15,476 nt of DNA from positions 4,457 to 19,932 of the forward strand of contig DCGY01000094.1 of assembly GCA_002314715.1 (NCBI GenBank), written 5' to 3'. Below are positions 12,018 to 15,476 of this stretch, in pieces. A model generated the notes under the pieces. The model searched no databases. It had not been told where the DNA came from and saw only the letters and a list, made by a program, of their open reading frames with translations. The DNA is from Lachnospiraceae bacterium UBA1766. Lineage in GTDB: Bacteria; Bacillota; Clostridia; Lachnospirales; Lachnospiraceae. A program made the position numbers and the translations under genes. Position 1 is the first letter of the stretch. Each line of letters begins with the position of its first letter.

Positions 12018-13022
12018 ATGACGATTAGAGAAAATTTGGAGCAGTATGAACAGGAATATTTAAGTCCTTATGCGGCACTTAGCAAGAATTCAAAAGGCAG
12101 AATGAAGGAAGAGGAGCAGTGTGATATTCGTCCGGTTTTTCAGCGAGATAGAGATCGAATCATCCACTGTAAGGCTTTCCGCCGATTGAAGGATAAAACC
12201 CAGGTGTTTTTAACACCGGAAGGAGATCATTACCGTACACGACTGACGCATACTTTGGAGGTTTCTCAGAATGCGAGAACCATTGCCAAGGCCTTGAAGC
12301 TGAATGAGGATTTGGTAGAAGCTATTGCACTGGGACATGATTTGGGCCATACACCTTTTGGACATGCAGGAGAGAGAGCGTTGAATCGTGTGTGTCCCCT
12401 TGGATTTGAACATAGTCAGCAAAGTGTCCGTACGGTAGATCGTTTGGAAAAAGACGGACAAGGATTAAATCTTACATATGAGGTTCGTGATGGTATCCGC
12501 AATCACCAGACCAGCGGCAGACCCCATACCCTGGAGGGTAAGGTAGTGCGCTTCTCCGATAAGATTGCATATATTCATCATGATATGGATGATGCGGTAA
12601 GAGCCGGTATTTTGACAGAGATGGATGTACCTTCCGATATCCGTGCGATTCTTGGTTCTACCCCGGGCGAGCGCTTGGATTGTTTTATTCATGATATCGT
12701 AACCAACAGCAAGGATAAAAATGATATCGTTATGTCGGAGTCGGTGGCCAACGCCATGAAAAATATTCGACAGTTTATGTTTGAAAATGTTTATAAGAAT
12801 CCATTGGCCAAGAGCGAAGAAAGTAAAGCGGAAGCCTTGATGGAGACATTATATCACTACTATCTGAAGCATTTGGATGAAATGCCGGAAGAATTTTTGG
12901 AACTTATTTCGGACGGAGAGACCAAGGAACAGGTGGTTTGTGACTATGTAGGTGCTATGAGTGATCGATTTGCCATAGCTGTTTATGAATCGTTGTTTGT
13001 TCCCAAGAGTTGGCAGATTTAG
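12018..13022 (+). CDS. dgt: Deoxyguanosinetriphosphate triphosphohydrolase-like HD protein
   Basis: The product has 334 residues and is a full-length HD-domain dNTP triphosphohydrolase, hydrolysing dGTP or other dNTPs to deoxynucleoside and triphosphate. Metal-binding residues are visible in order: H78 in RLTHTLEV, H107-D108 in GHDLGHTPFGHAGE and D181 in RFSDKIAY. The FRRLKDKTQVF segment (54-64) and the HYRTR motif (71-75) are typical of the family. At this length it belongs to the short Dgt group of Gram-positive bacteria rather than the 500-residue enterobacterial type. ATG 12018 gives the usual N-terminus; the ribosome site GGATGAGA (12006-12013) is weak, so translation may be modest. No convincing promoter was found upstream. 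dnaG follows after 29 bases, so it is likely the first gene of the dgt-dnaG-rpoD operon, linking nucleotide pools to replication start. Confidence 0.94.
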   Translation: MTIRENLEQYEQEYLSPYAALSKNSKGRMKEEEQCDIRPVFQRDRDRIIHCKAFRRLKDKTQVFLTPEGDHYRTRLTHTLEVSQNARTIAKALKLNEDLVEAIALGHDLGHTPFGHAGERALNRVCPLGFEHSQQSVRTVDRLEKDGQGLNLTYEVRDGIRNHQTSGRPHTLEGKVVRFSDKIAYIHHDMDDAVRAGILTEMDVPSDIRAILGSTPGERLDCFIHDIVTNSKDKNDIVMSESVANAMKNIRQFMFENVYKNPLAKSEESKAEALMETLYHYYLKHLDEMPEEFLELISDGETKEQVVCDYVGAMSDRFAIAVYESLFVPKSWQI

Positions 13023-13051
13023 GAAAAACATTTGATTCAGGTGAGGAAAAT

Positions 13052-14824
13052 ATGTATTATTCGGACGAATTAATAGAAGAAATACGTACAAAAAGTGATA
13101 TTGCCAATGTCATATCCGGGTATGTGAAGCTTCAGAAAAAAGGTGCCAATTATTGGGGCTGTTGTCCGTTTCACAACGAGAAAACACCTTCCTTTTCCGT
13201 ATCGGAAAACAAGCAGATGTATCATTGCTTCGGTTGCGGTGTCAGTGGAAATGTGTATACATTTTTGATGAAATACGAAAACTACACTTTCCCGGAGGCT
13301 GTGAAGGAGCTGGCGCATCGAGTGGGTGTGGATTTGCCGGAAGTGGAGTATACGGAAGAGCAAAAGGCCAGGGCGGACAAGAAGGCCAGACTTTTGGAAA
13401 TTAATAAGGAAGCAGCGAAATTTTTCTTTTACCAGTTACGGTCTCCTCATGGAGAAAACGGCTATAACTATTTGAAAAAGCGTGAACTGACCGATGAGAC
13501 CATGCAGAAATTTGGACTGGGATATGCGGAGAAAAACGGTAATAATCTAATTCAATATTTGATAAATAAGGGCTTTCCCGAGAATCTGATTATAGAGGCC
13601 GGGTTGGCCAATCATTCGGAGAGAAGCGGAGTGAACAGCCTGTTTTGGAACCGGGTTATGTTTCCGATTCAGGATGCAAACCACCGTGTAATCGGTTTTG
13701 GAGGCCGTGTGATGGGAGATGGAGAACCCAAGTATCTAAACTCTCCGGAGACACCGGTATTCGATAAACGAAGGAATTTGTTCGGTTTAAACTTTGCCAG
13801 AACCGCCAGAAGCGGGGATATGATTCTGTGCGAGGGTTATATGGATGTCATTTCGATGCATCAGGCCGGATTTACCCAGGCGGTGGCATCTCTTGGAACT
13901 GCGTTTACGGCAGAACAGGCCCATATTCTGCACCGATATACCGATACGGTACTTTTGGCTTATGACAGCGACGGTGCCGGTGTGAAGGCAGCCCTTCGGG
14001 CAATCGGATTGTTGCGGGATGAGGGCATGACCGGTAAGGTAATCAATATGCGACCGTATAAGGATCCGGATGAATTTATGAAGAACCTGGGCAGGGAAGC
14101 TTTTGAAGAGCGTATACGGGATGCGGAAAACAGCTTCTTCTTTGAAATACGTATGCTGGAGACGCAATTTGATACCAAGGACCCTGAAGGAAAGACGAAA
14201 TTTCATCGGGAAATTGCCAGAAAACTCTGTGAGTTTGAAGAGGACGTAGAGCGAGACAATTATTTACAGGCAGTTGCCGAGAAGTATTATATCGGTGTTG
14301 AAAACTTGCGTAAGCTTGTATTTAATTATGCGACGCAGACAGGTGCTGCAAAGCCGCTGGAGAGACCGAGAAATACAAATCAGGCCAAGGCTACACCGGA
14401 AGAAAACGGAAAAAAAGCCCAAAGACTTCTTTTGACCTGGATATCGGATGATGCGGATATTTATCCGAAAATCAAAAGCTATATCAGTCTGGATGATTTT
14501 ACGGATGAATTATATAAAAGCGTTGCGGGAAAACTTTTTGAGAGCATTGAACGGAACGAATTCAGTCCTGCAGCAATTATCAGTTCTTTCCAGGATGAGG
14601 AAGGACAGGCTCAGGCAGCGGAGCTGTTTAATACCAATCTCCCGGAAGAAATATCCGGAGAAGACAAAGAACAGGCTATTCATGATATTATCATGACGGT
14701 TAAAAAGAGCAGTTATGAATATTATATGTCCAAAACAGGTACGGACATTAATGCGCTGATGTTGGCGATAGAGAGGAAAAAAGCCTTGGAAACCCTGCAG
14801 AAAACGCATATCAGCCTGACGTAA
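13052..14824 (+). CDS. dnaG: DNA primase
   Basis: The product has 590 residues, the normal length for DnaG, which makes RNA primers at the replication fork. ATG 13052 is chosen because GGTGAGGA (13040-13047) precedes it and the product then begins at the usual point; the frame is open from 13010, overlapping dgt. The N-terminal zinc ribbon has the CHC2 ligands C38, H41, C59 and C62. The catalytic core follows, with a conserved RVMFPI segment (201-206) and FGGR (216-219). The Toprim metal site comprises EGYMD (261-265) and DSDGAG (305-310). Residues about 370-590 form the C-terminal helicase-binding part, with a charged linker near 440-460. All key residues are intact. It sits between dgt and rpoD, a conserved gene order in Clostridia. 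Confidence 0.97.
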   Translation: MYYSDELIEEIRTKSDIANVISGYVKLQKKGANYWGCCPFHNEKTPSFSVSENKQMYHCFGCGVSGNVYTFLMKYENYTFPEAVKELAHRVGVDLPEVEYTEEQKARADKKARLLEINKEAAKFFFYQLRSPHGENGYNYLKKRELTDETMQKFGLGYAEKNGNNLIQYLINKGFPENLIIEAGLANHSERSGVNSLFWNRVMFPIQDANHRVIGFGGRVMGDGEPKYLNSPETPVFDKRRNLFGLNFARTARSGDMILCEGYMDVISMHQAGFTQAVASLGTAFTAEQAHILHRYTDTVLLAYDSDGAGVKAALRAIGLLRDEGMTGKVINMRPYKDPDEFMKNLGREAFEERIRDAENSFFFEIRMLETQFDTKDPEGKTKFHREIARKLCEFEEDVERDNYLQAVAEKYYIGVENLRKLVFNYATQTGAAKPLERPRNTNQAKATPEENGKKAQRLLLTWISDDADIYPKIKSYISLDDFTDELYKSVAGKLFESIERNEFSPAAIISSFQDEEGQAQAAELFNTNLPEEISGEDKEQAIHDIIMTVKKSSYEYYMSKTGTDINALMLAIERKKALETLQKTHISLT

Positions 14825-14833
14825 GAAAAGATA

Positions 14834-14848
14834 CTGCCAAACAGGCAG
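14834..14848 (+). other. Small hairpin between dnaG and rpoD
   Basis: CTGCC (14834-14838) pairs with GGCAG (14844-14848) around AAACA. No T-tract follows. Two TACAAT boxes (14854-14859, 14863-14868) stand downstream but lack a matching -35, so an internal rpoD promoter is possible, not shown. Confidence 0.35.
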
Positions 14849-14895
14849 AAATATACAATCAGTACAATTAGTTTGGGAAGGATGGAACCACAAAA

Positions 14896-15476
14896 ATGGA
14901 AGAAAACACACAGGTAAAATTTGACGAGAAAGTAAAAGAACTGCTGTCTATGGCAAAGAAAAAGAAAAACGTTCTGGAGTATCAGGAGGTTAGCGATTTC
15001 TTTTCGGATATGACCTTGGAAGAGGAGCAGTTCGAGAAGATTCTTGAGGTTTTGGAACAGAACAATGTAGACGTATTGCGTATCACCGATGATGACGATG
15101 ATGAAATTGTTTTGACCGATGAGGACGATGTAGATGTAGAAAATATTGACTTATCCATTCCGGACGGTGTCAGCATTGAGGACCCGGTACGTATGTACTT
15201 AAAGGAAATCGGTAAGGTTCCGCTTTTGTCTGCGGAGGAAGAAATTGAACTTGCAAAGAGAATGGAGTTTGGCGATCAGGAGGCAAAGAAGAGACTTGCA
15301 GAAGCAAACCTTCGTCTGGTTGTAAGTATTGCAAAGAGATATGTGGGACGTGGTATGCTGTTTCTTGACTTGATTCAGGAGGGTAACCTTGGTCTGATTA
15401 AGGCAGTAGAGAAGTTTGATTATCGTAAGGGTTATAAGTTTTCTACCTACGCTACCTGGTGGATTCGTCAGGCAAT
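14896..15476 (+). CDS. rpoD: Primary sigma factor, 5' part (runs off the window)
   Basis: About 193 codons are present before the window ends, still in frame. ATG 14896 is preceded by AAGGATGG (14878-14885), about ten bases away. Residues 1-60 match region 1.1 of primary sigma factors, and residues about 55-85 form a very acidic stretch with a run of Asp, normal for this class. Region 1.2 starts near DPVRMYLKEIGKVPLLSAEE (96-115). Regions 2.1-2.3 follow with NLRLVVSIAKRYVGRG, the core-binding DLIQEGNLGLIKAVEKFD and the aromatic melting segment YKFSTYATWWIRQA at the end of the window. Presence of region 1.1 and the nearly invariant region 2 mark it as the housekeeping sigma (SigA/RpoD), not an alternative one. 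Regions 2.4, 3 and 4 lie beyond the window. It is probably cotranscribed with dnaG, which ends 71 bases upstream. Confidence 0.97.
   Translation, partial: MEENTQVKFDEKVKELLSMAKKKKNVLEYQEVSDFFSDMTLEEEQFEKILEVLEQNNVDVLRITDDDDDEIVLTDEDDVDVENIDLSIPDGVSIEDPVRMYLKEIGKVPLLSAEEEIELAKRMEFGDQEAKKRLAEANLRLVVSIAKRYVGRGMLFLDLIQEGNLGLIKAVEKFDYRKGYKFSTYATWWIRQA

Noticed and set aside
1..15476. Mobile element, prophage or CRISPR array
   Set aside because: No transposase, integrase, terminal repeats or spaced direct repeats were seen; the genes look like stable chromosomal content.

Overview
This window reads as a chromosomal segment of a motile member of the Clostridia, most likely Lachnospiraceae. The support is moderately AT-rich DNA with strong AGGAGG-type ribosome sites, TTGACA/TATAAT promoters, the dgt-dnaG-rpoD gene order common in that group, a Bacillus-type LexA operator, and tRNAs without an encoded CCA. 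The assignment comes from gene content and remembered protein resemblance, not from a search. All genes I accept lie on the + strand. I see no insertion sequence, phage gene or CRISPR array.

Layout. Positions 1-66 hold the 3' end of a tRNA and its terminator. A lone type IV prepilin-like gene follows (186-821), then a small unknown gene (999-1370) ending in a strong terminator. Next comes a group starting at 1556: a DUF6033-like protein with a Lys/Glu-rich helix, a possible 28-residue ORF, and a histidine phosphatase. A possible sigma-28 type promoter precedes this group. A 100-residue protein at 3055-3357 stands behind a promoter with a near-perfect LexA box, so it looks like an SOS gene. 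Three tightly packed genes (3492-7443) encode a secreted CotH-type kinase, a membrane-anchored phosphodiester glycosidase (NAGPA) domain protein and a single-pass membrane protein. They look like a surface or envelope modification operon.

The middle holds a stand-alone protein resembling the C-terminal part of the flagellar cap protein FliD (7546-8262), a tRNA-Leu(CAG) with its own promoter and terminator, and a multi-pass chemoreceptor (8507-9934). A promoter interleaved with the chemoreceptor's terminator drives a methyltransferase and an AIR-synthase-related protein (10038-11827). The right end is the housekeeping cluster dgt, dnaG and the 5' part of rpoD, which runs off the window.

The points most worth a second look are the SOS-controlled small gene, whose ribosome site would be masked in read-through RNA, and the CotH-glycosidase-membrane protein operon. 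After these come the possible motility regulon members without neighbouring flagellar genes, and the promoter embedded in a terminator at 9954-9991.
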